Assembly: GCA_038277395.1 (NCBI GenBank)
Contig: CM076193.1
Span: forward strand, 95,061,583 to 95,125,582
Direction of reading: 5' to 3'
Length of the DNA: 64,000 nucleotides
DNA from: Dryocosmus kuriphilus
Lineage: Eukaryota; Arthropoda; Insecta; Hymenoptera; Cynipidae
Each line of letters opens with the position of its first letter. Position 1 is the stretch's first letter. Below, one piece after another: positions 21,779-33,734 of the stretch. Under the pieces are notes generated by a model. It did not search any database. It was given only the letters and a program-made list of their open reading frames with translations, and was not told where the DNA came from. Both the position numbers and the translations under genes were made by a program.

Positions 21779-22517
21779 GCAGGAAAACTTTAGCAAGTAC
21801 TGCATAGCGGTACCCATTCCAGATGTGAAAACTACTACCATCGCACATACCGTTGCTAATCATCTCTTCTCTTTGTATGGTGCCCCGAAGTGCATCCTGA
21901 GTGTTAGAGGAGGAGCTTTTGTAAGTAAAATGATGCGGAAAATGGAAAAACTTTTCAACGTAAAACAATTAACAACTTCCGGGTATCGTCCTCAAACGAA
22001 TGGATCCCTGGAGAGAAGCCACATAGTCTTAACAGATTATATAAAACATTACGCGAATGATTATGACGACTGGAACAGACTGCTCCCATTCACCATATTT
22101 GCTTATAACACCTCAGTTCATGAAGGAACGAATTTTACTCCCTACGAATTAGTTTTCGGAAGAACCGCACGGGTACCCACCTCGTTCCCATCTGAAGACC
22201 ACTTGGAGACCTATGGTAACTACTTGCATGATTTAATCGTCCGATTAAACGTGATTAACAAAATCGCCGCTATAAATCTAATCGATGCAAAGGAAAGATC
22301 AAAGAAATACTATGATCAGAAGGCTAGGCCGCTAAACGCGAAAGTGAATGATCTAGTGTACGTAGTGAAGGATGTACGCAATGGAAAATTCGATCCGCGG
22401 AGTCGTGGTCCATACAAGGTCATAGGACTAACTGAAAATCATAATGTAATTCTAGAAAGTGAAGATGGCTCGCGATTTATGAAACGTGCCGACAAGCTTA
22501 AAGTAGTTAAGATTTAA
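21779..22517 (+). pseudogene. Integrase, catalytic core and C-terminal part
   Basis: This continues the integrase cut at 18295. NFSKYCIAVPIPDVKTTTIA and PKCILSVRGGAF lie where the second catalytic Asp is expected, but codon 21903-21905 is GTT (Val), so the DD35E triad is broken. The Glu in QTNGSLERSH is at 22011-22013, at the correct 35-residue spacing. LLPFTIFAYNTSVHEGTNFT and PYELVFGR are typical of gypsy integrases, and RGPYKVIGL marks the GPY/F C-terminal module. The frame ends at TAA 22515-22517. The apparent Met upstream lies in the transposon and is not a real start. Confidence 0.85.
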
Positions 22518-23179
22518 GCCGGTTAAAAAAATGAAAACAAAGCGTTAAATTTTCTTTATGTATATAAAGCAACTGTTTATTTATGGTTGAGAATCTAAAT
22601 ATTATCATAAACCGTAATTGTATTTAATTCTTGAACTTTTAAACGCACTTACTACAAGAAATTAAGCCAAATCAAAAGTATTTTGTGAACAAGATAAACG
22701 CACGAATTAAAATTAAAGCCTGAAAAGAAAGAAAAGTACTATACCATACTATACCATACATAAATCTAGAATGAAATAATTTCTTTACAAAAATCTAGTT
22801 ATCAATTTGGAACTAAGAAAGCAAAATTTAAAATATATTAATGTCGAATAAATTCAATAAGGTCAGGGATAAAAAAAGAATTATTTTGTTCCAAAATAAT
22901 TCCGGGGTGGCGATAAAAATCTGGCCATCGTAAAAAGAAAAAACAAAAATATATATAAGTAAATAAATAAGAGAAGGGTGGTAAGAAAACCGGAATATAT
23001 GTCGATGCTTTCTTTTATGTGTATGTACTGCTCCTACCCTTAAATAAGTCCTATACTGTAATCAAATGTAATTTAATTAAAGCTATAAGTAATTTTTAAT
23101 TGATAAATGTTAAATTAAGTAAACTAAAGAGTACCCAAACGCAAAATTTGTTCATAGGGGGAAGAAAATAAAAGCAGAT
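22518..23179 (+). other. Spacer between integrase and envelope relic
   Basis: No coding region is supported. It holds an AT-rich stretch with an ACTATACCAT microsatellite near 22740. Envelope in this element class is normally made from a spliced RNA, so an acceptor may lie here, but none stands out. Confidence 0.4.
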
Positions 23180-24708
23180 TTGTTCAATTGCCTTAAAATG
23201 TACGGCCCGTGTTTTTGGATCCTTTTATGTTATGCATATGCGGCAACCGGCATTGGACAGAGCGAACAACTATACAGGATCACTCCCCTTACCCGCAGTA
23301 CCGGAACCTATTACGAGAAGGAAGGACTCATGCGAAGGAGTGTTAGTGTCTGGAGACTTACGATTTTCATGGACATTTAAAAATATCAGAATTTCCTAGA
23401 AAAATATGGACGCAGAACCAAATCTCTACGGGATAATTGTAGGTCGGCACTCGGCGAAGACTGCAGTAACATTTTCGAATCTTACCAATTAACTATAAAA
23501 CATGTCGTTGCGTTGCTGAAAATCGTTTGAAGGATGTTCGACTCGAGCTTGAAGAACTAGAACGTAGGACCGAAAACCTTCATCCACCAAACCTGCTGAC
23601 GAACATCAGACAACGGAGAGCATCTCCAATGCTGGGCTTTCTGGGAGGAATAATCGGACCTGTGGTAGGACTTGTCACCTATGGTGATGAGCAACTACTA
23701 GACGAAAAAATCAACGAGGTAAATGAAGCGCAAAAGAATTTATCTCACCTTATTGGCCAACAAACCCATGTTTTAAGAGCTGATCTTGAGCAAATCCATC
23801 GAAGAGAAGAAAATCAATAAAGACAGCTTAATCAGTTTAAAATTGATTTAACCAATACTGCAGGAATGGTCAATCAAATTAGAGAATATATGCCACAATT
23901 AAACTACACAAACACTTTAAATCAAATGTTAAGAATGATGGAGGCAGGATTGGATGGCTACATTAGATCAGACGATGAACTCCTAGATGCCATACATAAC
24001 GCTAGAAGAGGGCATCTACACCCCTCTCTGTTGACTAACGCTCAACTAGAGGTTGTGTATCGAGACGTACAGGACTACGCTCCCAAACTTGTGTTTCCTG
24101 TACAAGGACCAAAAGTCAGTATCGAGGAATTGGTACAATTATCAACATTAGCGATCCTGGTGAGGAATGGATCTTTAAGGTTCGTACTGGATATACCACT
24201 TCTCGACAAAACCGATTATCAACTCTACCGTATTCATTCCATACCCGTACCTCAAGAAATATTTGCAACCAACTCTGGCCGGGCATTTATACATTCCAAT
24301 TCAAGATATATCGCCGTAGATGAATCTCAAGGAACCTACACCCTAATGACTGAAGATCAATTCTTGGAATGTAAGGACCTTCAGCAATACCATCTTTGCA
24401 AGGGAGCTCTCATCATCCACAAGACGCCATATAGTAAAACTTGCGAAAGTGAGCTTCTGCTTCACCCAACACAAGATACGTTTAAAATGTGTAATATAAA
24501 AATTTCATACCAGAACGGCCCATATTGGATCAAGATGAAGACTTTAGCGGGATGGATTTACTCTCTCGACAGGAAGCAGTCAGCAGAAGTAATCTGCCCA
24601 ATGCAACCATTAATAAAAATTCAGCTATCAAACTTCGGAATAGTCCAACTAGCTTTCCCAAAAATCTCAAAGAAGCTGACCTCGGCCAACACCATGAAGA
24701 TGAGTTAA
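23180..24708 (+). pseudogene. F-type/errantivirus envelope relic
   Basis: The first frame opens with a hydrophobic signal-like segment (CFWILLCYAYAATGIG). A frameshift near 23340-23500 leads to the main frame, which has a furin-type site (RQRR) followed by a glycine-rich hydrophobic stretch like the fusion peptide of baculovirus F and errantivirus Env proteins, and then a heptad-like region. A TAA at 23818-23820 interrupts it. The frame continues from about 23821 with ARRGHLHPSLL, characteristic of this family, and a series of Cys residues. I see no C-terminal membrane anchor after 24600 in any frame, so the end appears lost or frameshifted. Frameshift, stop and missing anchor make it non-functional. 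Confidence 0.75.
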
Positions 24709-25145
24709 AATTACCAAAAATAGCTCCAAGAGCCACTAACACGAGTTCAATTGAGGTCGCCTCCAAGGAAATCATCCAGCGGGCTCCCGAAAACGCAGCC
24801 AATACATCAAAAATATCGGGGAGGTCCTTGCCTAAAGTACAACTTCCGGTGCAAACGCTTCAACCCATGTGAAGTAATTAGTGATTGTGAGTGATCCCTA
24901 TATAAAAATAAAAAAAATAAAAAAATTAAAAATTAAATTAAAAAAAAAAAAAAAAACGTGTAAACCAACGATAGTTTAAGTAGTGCCATTTTTCGAAAAG
25001 TTATCTTATCAGTCTATTACCCTTTTCTTTTCACATGACTTAGAACTTCTACTGTACGAAAATAATTAATCCAACTAGCATGGGAAAGGACTGTTCATTT
25101 TAACCCAGTTATCGAAGACAATAACCAAAATTTCCAGGGTGGGGT
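24709..25145 (+). other. Region between envelope and 3' LTR
   Basis: A 115-codon frame (24525-24872) overlaps the envelope end in another phase and is Ser/Pro-rich without a recognised domain; it may be the shifted C-terminus. A poly(A)-rich tract follows at about 24903-24956. Just before the LTR, 'ccagggtgggg' at about 25133-25144 is a plausible polypurine tract. Confidence 0.45.
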
Positions 25146-26903
25146 TGTTACGAACCGTCCTCATATGGAATTACATTTTGTATTCAATCTAGTTAAAATT
25201 AAATTCAACTCTCCGGAAAGATATACGCAACATCAGCATTTTTTTAAAACACTGGTTAGCAGGAACATTCCTTCATCCATGCTAATAAGATAGAGTGAGA
25301 CGGAAATAAGGCGAGAATAAGAAAGAAGGAAAGAGAGATGAAAATATGGTTCATCACACAAAGAATACATATACAGATACCGTATGACGATTTTAGCTAT
25401 GCACTACCACATCTAACGACTCAAACGCGGTGCGAGTGCAATCTCCTTATCTCCCAACGTCCTTCCTATGTAAACAAACGATTTATTTTAACATCTGCTC
25501 TGATTTATAATAACTAATCCTTAATAATACTGTTTAAATCACTATTGTATAATTACCAATTTTTTTACGACTACTAAATATTTTCAAAATTATTAACTAA
25601 AGGTCACGGATAGCTATAGACTACTAAAATCAATAAATTAAATTGGAAAGAACTAATAATCAACAGTCAATCAAATGAAAATTATAATCTAAAATATTAA
25701 AGTAAAGGAATTAAAGGTGACTCTAAGTCACGTTATGACAGTCAGCATTTTTCGAAATCAGCGATTCCCAATATAGCTTTCCTCCAGGATTCCTTTCCAA
25801 ATTGTCGCTTGACAACGACCATCCAATCAAAATTAGCACTACTTGCAAAAATGCCCTACCTCACCTATGCATTCGCACCTTCGAGTCGGTCAACCTCAAA
25901 ATTCTCAGAGCAGTTCTTTAGTACGTCCTGTACCGACAAGAAGTACTAAGGAATCCGAAGAAAAACACGGTTTCTCTTGCCCGTGCGCACTCAACGCGTA
26001 ACTGAACTGGGCAACCACGTCATAATAATTAAAAGCTAGTCATTGGCTAGGAACGGCGTTTTCAAACGGTACCACCGACCCGACCCCGTAATTTTGAATA
26101 GAAATCAACGAACGTACGTTTCTTTCACATTCGACCGAACCGGGACGGCATCGATTGACGACATCATCGGATCTAATTTGACCTTTTTAAGTGACTCTCT
26201 CAGACAGATCTACGCACGGACGTAAAAAGTTTTCTGATCGTTAGTTGACGGATGACAGAAACCGACTTAAGTGACACAACGACGTACAGACGCGTAGCCA
26301 TTTAAATTCAAAAACAGGAGAGATCGTTTCCTACCGTGAAGGATGTGTCGATTCTGCAACCCAGCTTAGTGCACCCAGAATAGAAAAGGCGAATCGGGCC
26401 CAGTACAGTTCTCTACGAATTGCGACGGTCCAGGGAATAGTGTGTGAACCTTGACAAGTCACACCCTATCCAACAACACAAGAAATCCCATTCCTGCCCG
26501 CTCCTTTCCTTCTCTCTCTGCGAATGAAGTGTGGCGGTAGTCGTAAGTTAGGTTAAGTCAACTTCTAAATCATTCTTTTGATAATTCAATTGCATTGAAA
26601 TTGTACTGTCTAATTATTTTGCATTTCTTCAATTCGAATAAAATAAAAATTATCATGTAGAGTCAGTGTATTGGTTATTCAAAATAAAAAAAGTAAACCC
26701 TTTTCATCATCGAGATCCAGCGGTAACGAGGAGGACGAAAATAGGAACACTTTGAATTAATAAGGTGGTAATCACGAACCCACAAACAAATAAACAAATT
26801 AAGAAACCTTAATTTGGCAGCTTGAACCACCGGTACATTTTAATGAGTAGCATCATTTCACAGGTTTTTATTAATAATACACATTATTATCTCGTACGTA
26901 ACA
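25146..26903 (+). repeat. 3' LTR of the errantivirus-like relic
   Basis: The proposed LTR begins TGTTACGAACC at 25146, directly after the purine-rich tract, and ends ACGTAACA at 26903, giving inverted ends TGTTACG/CGTAACA. Family X sequence starts at the next base, supporting the right boundary. An AATAAAATAAAAATT poly(A)-signal-like run is at about 26637. The length (1758 bp) is long, and no second LTR is present to confirm it. The small ORF at 26043 inside it is not supported. Confidence 0.6.
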
Positions 26904-27390
26904 AAACCACAGTTTTTTATTTTTAATAACGTTTTCTCGATTAAAACAAAAAAGTGCATTTTATTACAAAATGGTTGAAAGAAAATTTGTAGATCTTTTT
27001 GAGATGAACAATTTCACTCTCTACTGTTTTTTTTTTTTGTAGCTCGCACATTTTAGCTGGAAAATGGATTTTTTGATTTTCTGAAAACCATTTTTGATGG
27101 ATAAAATCATAACTACTGGTCAAAAACTGCTGGTTAACGAATTTGTCCTTTCTTTTTACGCCTTAAAAAAGTGTGCCAAAGCGCAATCCAATCCGATTAG
27201 TCCTTCGAAAGCTATCGTGGGAACAGACGATAACAACGACAACGACAGCGACAACAGACAGACAGACACCGTCGTAAAACATGTTCTTTTCGGATTCAGC
27301 GTGTCATGAAACGTCGAGATTTGATGAAATCCGCGAAAGTCAGTTTTCACATAAAACGAATACCTCCTCATTGAGATGAGAATGTAAAAA
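26904..27390 (+). mobile_element. Family X, copy b (tail part)
   Basis: This resumes in the X body ('cacagttttttatttttaat'), continues through one more ~153 bp unit, the 'ggaaaatggattttttgattt' block, a GACAACGACAGC-type run and the terminal CATTGAGATGAGAATGT at about 27370-27386. It matches the distal half of 30181-31231. With copy a it flanks the gypsy-like relic. Confidence 0.65.
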
Positions 27391-29460
27391 TCAAGTTTTA
27401 TCTTGATTCTTTTATAGAAAATTTAAAGTTATAAATGAAATTATAAGATCTAGAAATAGTTGTCTTATTAAATTAATTATTAATCATTTTTATAGTTTTT
27501 TTAATTTTATTATTTTTTTTATTTTTTTTTTTAATTTTTTTATTATTTTATTTTTATTTTTTTTTTTTATTTATTTTTTATTTTTTTTTTTATTTTATTT
27601 ATTTATTTTTTTTTTTTTTTTATAGTTTTTTTTTATAAAACAATTAAAGTTAATTTTTTTTTTCAAAATTACTTTTATAAAAGAGTTCTAAATGAAATCA
27701 GTAAGGTAATTGTGTGAATAATTGTTTTAAAAAGTAGATATTTCAGATGGTTTGAAAATTATTTGAAATATTTCCCGAAATATTGAATATTTTTCCATAT
27801 CCTTTCTTGTTTTCATCTTAAAAATAAATTGTCATAGAATTTTTTCAACTTCTGACGGAAGTTATGAAAATTTTTCTCTATAGGTTTTACATGGGCCAGA
27901 ATGGGGAATATTAAAAATTTCAAAAGTGAAAAATACATAATATAGAGAAAAGTCTTTAACATCCGTAGAGAATATTTTAATTTTGTACGGAATGTGTATA
28001 AGATTATTGATTTATTAAAAGTAAACACGTACTTTGTCAGCGCAAATATGGTTTGAATTTTCCAAATTTGCTCTTAGTAAATTGTGCCCAGGAAGAATGC
28101 AAGGAATAATTTCCAAAATATTCGTTGTAAGTTGGAAAAGTTTATGAAAATTTATGTTTAAAATAAGACTAAGGATATTGAAAAATCTTCAATTTTATGG
28201 ATATATATCTGAAATATCAACTTTTTAAAAATAACTCTTTACAGAGTTAGCTACATGATTTCATTTGGAGCTGATTTTTTTGTACCTCATACTACCGGAT
28301 CCTAATTTAAAAATGAAAAATTATCCTTTATATTTAAATAAAACTTACTCTGTATAACAAAACTCTTTAATATAAACACAGTAAAAAATAAATTACTTAA
28401 TCCAAATAGAAGACTATTTTAAAAGTAGTTTGGAAGCAGCTATTTTGTAAGATATCCAACCAAAAATGAATGACCAAAAATAATCGGAAGTTTGCCGCAG
28501 AGAGAAGTAGAAGGGTTTTAAATGATTAACTCATGAATTAAAAGAAAGGAAATAAAAGTAATTTTTATTAAATAATTTTGAATTACCTAACAGACTCCTG
28601 CATTCGCCTGTGCTTCTGCATTTCAAAATCCTCTATATTTGACACTGCTTCAGCACAACCCGGTAGGGAAAAACCATGTTGTGGAAAAACCTCCGGGAGG
28701 AGTCTAACATATTTATATCATTAGAAAGAGAGAGAAAGTATAAAATTACGGCTTCTTCATTTCCCTTTCATGTTCTTATAATGAAACAGGAAATCTGAAG
28801 CTGTCCTTCTATGTACTTATCACGACGAGACAAATGAAATTTACTTAATTATTAGTTATTTTTTAATCAGAAATTAGTTTTGTCGGACTTCACATTTAAA
28901 ATTACTAAATTAAACCCAAAATCTAGTTTTAGTTTTAAATAAAATTTGTTTTCTTCGTACATGGCGAGTTACAAGTCAACATTCTTTAGTTAAAGGGAAA
29001 AATTTATAAATTTCAGACATTAATTTAAAAATGCAAAATTCTTGAAAGCACAGAATGAAAATTTAGGAACTTAAGAATTTGAAATTTCAAAGTAACAGCA
29101 AAACTAATTCTTTACAAATATTTTGAAATCTATTTCTAATTCGAAAACTAAGCGTAAACTAAACTAATCGCAGACTAAACTAAACGCAAACTAAGCGTAC
29201 TTTCCACAACCTTGTACATAAATTATTTAATTCATTCATTCAAAGATCGCACTTCAGAACTTTAAATTTAACATACTCTCTCACACATCTCTTCAAAATA
29301 TTTCCTACAAATCAAAACAGTTAAAACTACACACGCAAGATACTGATACTAATGTATATACTAATGTTACATTATTGAAGTTGAAAAAGCTTCGCAGTCC
29401 CATCCAGCTCTGAAACAAACACTAATAAACGTCCATAAAATTGAAGTGTTATACTATACC
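27391..29460. other. AT-rich stretch with a T-rich low-complexity block
   Basis: No gene is supported. 27480-27665 is almost entirely T with sparse A (TTTTTATTTT variants). The rest is AT-rich with no recognised repeat. 'aaactaa' repeats loosely around 29145-29190. Confidence 0.5.
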
Positions 29461-30180
29461 TTAATTGTTCATAGCATTGTTGACCTTTCTGCCCTTCTTC
29501 TTCATGTGAATCATGTTTGCTGCTTTTCGTTGTCCATTTCGTTCCCAAGTTTTAGCGTAGATTTTCACTCTCAACATGAATCTGAGGGCACTCAGACGAT
29601 GTTCATTACACGGACCATCTGCCTTAAGCCACTCGGGGAAATGCTGTTTTGTATGGTTTTCGGCTTCTTCTGCCAAATGGTCCAACAAATTTTCAGAGGC
29701 CCAGTACTTTTCCCAAGACGAATGAAATGATCGCAGTTGTTCATAAACGATGTATGAGAATTGCTCCCTTGGTCTTGTCAGGTTTGTAACCTCTGGAGCA
29801 TCTTCATCCAAATTTTTATATTCCCTCAGTCGAATGTAGTACTCATTATCCATACTCTCTTCCATTGGAGTCTTCATCATGTCTTCTCGACAAGATTCAT
29901 ATTGACTTTTCAGGAAGCATCTAGAAGCAATGTAACCAGCAAAAAATTTTCTTCAATATGTGGATTTCTCGGTGACAACGGTCGCTTTGCTGGATTTCGG
30001 AATATCAATCGGTATGCATTGACTCCATCTATCACTACGTCCAATTTTTCGGCGAAATCTGGAGTTCTTTCCCAAGTATCAAGTTCCCCATCCTTTCGAT
30101 GAATTTTATTCTCCTTGTTCCCTGTATCGCTCCCAGCTAACCGTATCGCCGCGGCGCCATATTGCTCCTCGCCCTTAAGG
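29461..30180 (-). pseudogene. Broken transposase-like coding remnant
   Basis: On the minus strand an open frame from about 30180 (…HRKDGELDTWERTPDFAEKL, then NAYRLIFRNPAKRP) shifts near 29930 into FAGYIASRCFLKSQYE, MMKTPMEESMDNEYYIRL and a 139-codon end stopping at 29461. The short 'AGYIA…C' motif is reminiscent of the C-terminal part of THAP/P-type transposases, but I cannot assign the family firmly. At least one frameshift is present. Its upstream edge abuts the start of family X at about 30181, so the gene may have been cut by that insertion. A THAP-type exon lies on the same strand at 33599-33734. Confidence 0.4.
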
Positions 30181-31231
30181 AATACATTCTCATCATGACA
30201 CTCGCGCTTCGCGCTCGATAATTACATTTTTTTACAACACATTGTAGATTGGTAAAGTTTTTTAGTGATTTTCCAAATTTTCACAATAGAGGATTTCGAT
30301 TCTTAAAAGTAAAACGATGAGTCTTATAAATAAATTTTTTAGCTCTTTCCAAGGTGAACAATTCTGCTTCTTAATATTTTCCCATATCTTGCACAGTTTT
30401 GCTGAAAAGTGGTTTTCTTTATATTTCATAACATGTTTCACGAATAACTCAAAAACTACGCATCTGCTCAAAAAAATGATAGAGAGTAAATTTGTAGATA
30501 TTTTTGATTCGAACAACTTTGTTTATTATTATTTTTCCGTATCTTCCATATTTTGGCGGAAAATTTGAAATTTTTTATTTTTAATAACGTTTTATCGATT
30601 AAAACAAAAACCGTGCATTTTATCAAAAAATGGTTGAAACAAATTTTGAGATCCTTTTAAATTGAACAACTTTGTTCTTTACCATTTTTCTTTATCTTGA
30701 ATATTTTGGCGGGAAACCAGAGTTTTTTAATTTTAATAGCGTTTTCTTGATTAAATCAAAAACCGTTCATTTTATAAAAAAACGGTTAAGACAAAATTTG
30801 TAGAAATTTTTGAGATGAACAATTTTACTTTCTTACATTTTTTTTTTTTATCTCTTATAGTTTAGCCGGAAAATGGATTTTTTGATTTTGTGAAAACAGT
30901 TTTTGATGGATAAAACCATAACCGTTAGTCAAAAACCGCTGCTTAACGAACTCGTCCTTTCTTTTTACCCCTTAAAGAAGTGTACCAAAGCGCATTCTAA
31001 TCCGATTAGCTTCGAAAGTTATCGCGGTCACAGACGACGACGACAACGACAACGACGACGACAACGACAACGACGACGACAACGACGTCGACGACAAGGA
31101 CAGACAGACACCAACGTAAAACATGTTTTTTCGGATTCAGGGGGTCATGAAACATCGACATTTCATGAAATCCGCGAAAGTCAGTTTTCACATAAAACTA
31201 ATACCTTCTCATTGAGATGAGAATGTAAAAA
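30181..31231 (+). mobile_element. Family X, copy c (left arm of a large inverted repeat)
   Basis: It begins TACATTCTCATCATGACACT with GCGCTTCGCGC, continues through the ~153 bp body units and the 'gatggataaaaccataacc' block, then a (GACGACAAC)n run at about 31034-31098, and ends CATTGAGATGAGAATGT at about 31213-31229. The copy at 31537-32760 is its inverted partner with about 305 bp between. Confidence 0.75.
31034..31098 (+). repeat. (GACGACAAC)n microsatellite
   Basis: A trinucleotide-based run inside X copy c. Other X copies have only a short version, so it expanded in this copy. The poly-Val frame on the minus strand is an artefact of the repeat. Confidence 0.85.
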
Positions 31232-31536
31232 AGATGAATTTTCAAACTAAAATGTTATAATTGAATTCATATAAGTAACCTAGGTTTTATGTACTCACAA
31301 ACCACAGCTACACACTAAACAGTTTCGCGATACAATTCGTAGAATAATTTGTCAGATCTAAACCCATTTGTGAATCTTTTAGTGGGGATAATTTTAAAAA
31401 TCTTAATTTTTATACTATATTTATTAACAGTGGGATGAAATTTCTCTAGTACATTTGAGGATTTTATGATAATAAAAATTCTCTACAAAACATTTTTATA
31501 TGACTAGAACATAAACAATGTAAACGCAGGAAATTT

Positions 31537-32760
31537 TTACATTCTCATCTCAATGAGAAGGTATTAGTTTTATGTGAAAACTGACTTTCGCGGATTTCAT
31601 GAAATCTCGACGTTTCATGACCCCCTGAATCAGAAATAACAGGTTTTACGTTGGTTTCTGTCCGGCGTTGTTGGCGTTGTTGGTGTTGTCGTTGTCTGTT
31701 ACCACGATAACTTTCGAAGGACTAATCGGATTGGGTTGCGCTTTGGCACACTTCTTTAAAGCGTAAAAAGTAAGAATGAGTTCGTTAACCAGCCACTTTT
31801 GACCAACGGTTATGGTTTTATCCATCAAAAACGGTTTCCATAAAATCAAAAAATCCATTTTCCGGCTAAACTATGAGAGATAAAAAAAAAATGTAAGAAA
31901 GTAAAATTGTTCACCTTAAAAAAATCTACATATTTTGTCTCAACCGTTTTTTGATCAACTGAACGGTTTTTGATTTAATCAAGAAAACGCTATTAAAATT
32001 AAAAAACTCTGGTTTCCCACCAAAATATTCAAGATACAAAAAAATCGTAAAGAACAAAGTTATTCAATTTAAAAAGATCTACAAATTTTTATTCAACCAT
32101 TTTTTGATAAAATGCACGGTTTTTGTTTTAATCGATTAAACGTTATTAAAAATAAAAAATTTCAAATTTCCCGCCAAAATATGGAAGATACGGAAAAATA
32201 ATAATAAACAAAGTTGTTCGCCTCAAACAGATCTACAAATTTGTTTTCTATCATTTTTTTGAGCAGACGCGTAGTTTTTGAGTTATTCGTGAAATATGTT
32301 ATGAAATATAAAGAAAACCACTTTTCAGGAAAACTGTGCAAGATATGAGAAAATATTAACAAGCAGAATTGTTCACCTTGGAAAGAGCTACAAAATTTAT
32401 TTATAAGACTCATCGTTTTACTTTTAAGAATCGAAATCCTCTATTGTGAAAATTTGGAAAATCACTAAAAAACTTTACCAATCTACAATGTGTTGTAAAA
32501 AAATGTAATTATCGAGCGCAAAGCGCGAGTGTCATGATGAGAATGTATTCCTCAAGGGCGATAGAGCCTTAAGTAAAATAATTTCTTTTGTAATTTTTAA
32601 TTTAAAGGTTTATACGATCCATAAAAACCGAGCGCGTAGCGCGAGGTGAATAATCTATCGAGCGTGAAGCGCGAGTGCCAACAGACGCGCGCCGTAGGTG
32701 CGCTCATACTTCGCGCGAAGAACGCCATGAGAATGTGCCCGCGAAGCGGGCAGATTTTTT
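31537..32760 (-). mobile_element. Family X, copy d (right arm, inverted)
   Basis: Reading on the minus strand, it starts with the GCCCGCTTCGCGGGCACATT head near 32740, followed by GCGCGAAG-type palindromes, then ATGAGAATGT at about 32530, the ~153 bp body and the terminal ACATTCTCATCTCAATGAGA at 31538-31557. It includes the upstream head that copy c lacks. Confidence 0.75.
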
Positions 32761-33598
32761 AAACACTGATTTCTGTGCGTGTGTATTTAAAAGAAAATAT
32801 ATTTATCTACATACATCAGTTTCAAAATATTTGGAATATATGAGGGTTTTCTACTCATCAAAATGCACTAGAAAGTATTAGCCCGGCTGATGCTGACAGA
32901 TTATGGTCTCCCATTTTATCCCGCATGCCTTTTTAAGGGTTGATAATTAACCCTAAGATATCAAAGAGAAAAGGGTTCTTGACAGATGCACGCTTTCTGG
33001 CCATAATGAAAATCGCATTGCTATTTGTGAAAAACTTTAGTCTTTTTTCGTGGTAATATATTGCCTGCCTTGGTAACATAAGGTAATTCAAACAAATTTA
33101 AGGACTAGTTATTAAAGGCATGCAATCCGCAGTAATCCAAAGGGCTAAAAGCGTCACGTGAAAAAAGAAAAAATTGAAGGTAAGTTTCGTGTCTTCAAAT
33201 TACATGCCGATGTAAAGAACTAAAGTTTTAATCAAAAAAAAACTCACACATTCAACATTCAACAGATTTTTTAAACCAGATATAAAAAGAATAATTAGAA
33301 GAACTCATTTCTTGTCAACAATAAGCCCTGAGATGTTCGAAAGATTTTTCCAACGATATAGAAAAAATAATCAAATGGGCTATAAGTGGATATTTAAAAT
33401 AGTCTTTAAAGTTAAATAAAAAAAAGATCAGTCAAATAGGAAATACAAAATTCACAGATTTGATTTCATTTTTCAGCTTCTGACCTTTTTTCCAATGTTT
33501 TTTTTTTCTTTATCCGCAAGAAGTACCAAGGTGATTAAAATAATATTTAAATCCATAAAGAAAAATATTTAAAAAGGCATAAAAATAATGTGTGTTAC
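32761..33598. other. Non-coding stretch between X copy d and the THAP exon
   Basis: I see no supported coding region. If the THAP exon belongs to a gene, this is its downstream intron. I looked here for the expected C-x2-H half of the THAP finger and did not find it. Confidence 0.4.
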
Positions 33599-33734
33599 CT
33601 GAATTTTTTATCCATATTTCTAATCTTGGATCATTCTGACCAGGAAAAGTGAACAGCTTTACCCTTTTGGATCGTTTATTCGGACAACCGAAGAATTTGC
33701 AGCAATCAGTAGTCTTCGATGACATTTTCGAAAC
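33599..33734 (-). CDS. THAP zinc-finger exon (N-terminal half)
   Basis: On the minus strand, Met at 33725 begins MSSKTTDCCKFFGCPNKR, followed by LFTFPGQNDPRLEIWIKNS. The C-x4-C pair, the F-x-FP element and the Trp after the RLE segment are the conserved first half of a THAP domain, a DNA-binding C2CH finger. The exon is bounded by plausible splice sites: acceptor TTTTTTAATCTTCAG before 33734 and donor CAG/GTAACA after 33599. An 85 bp intron separates it from a 5' exon ending …GTTAAG/GTAAGT at 33820. The C-x2-H second half was not found downstream. It could be a host THAP gene or the 5' end of a P-type transposase. Confidence 0.6.

Larger units (their letters stand above)
16223..26903 (+). mobile_element. 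5'-truncated env-bearing gypsy (errantivirus-like) relic
   Basis: Domains on the plus strand in order are RNase H1-type domain, long linker, macro-like domain, integrase (split by a nested transposon at 18296-21770), F-type envelope relic and 3' LTR. Gag, protease and reverse transcriptase are absent upstream and no 5' LTR is seen, so the left end (approximate) is a truncation. The right end is supported: the LTR ends CGTAACA at 26903 and family X sequence resumes at 26904. Multiple stops, frameshifts and a lost integrase catalytic Asp show it is inactive. Confidence 0.7.

Noticed and set aside
31006..31191. 61-codon frame with a long valine run
   Set aside because: It is a translation of the (GACGACAAC)n microsatellite.
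31200..31231. Helitron 3' end (hairpin TTCTCAT-TGAG-ATGAGAA near the X terminus)
   Set aside because: No CTRR terminus or TC start is seen, and the same motif also occurs in inverted orientation at other module edges.
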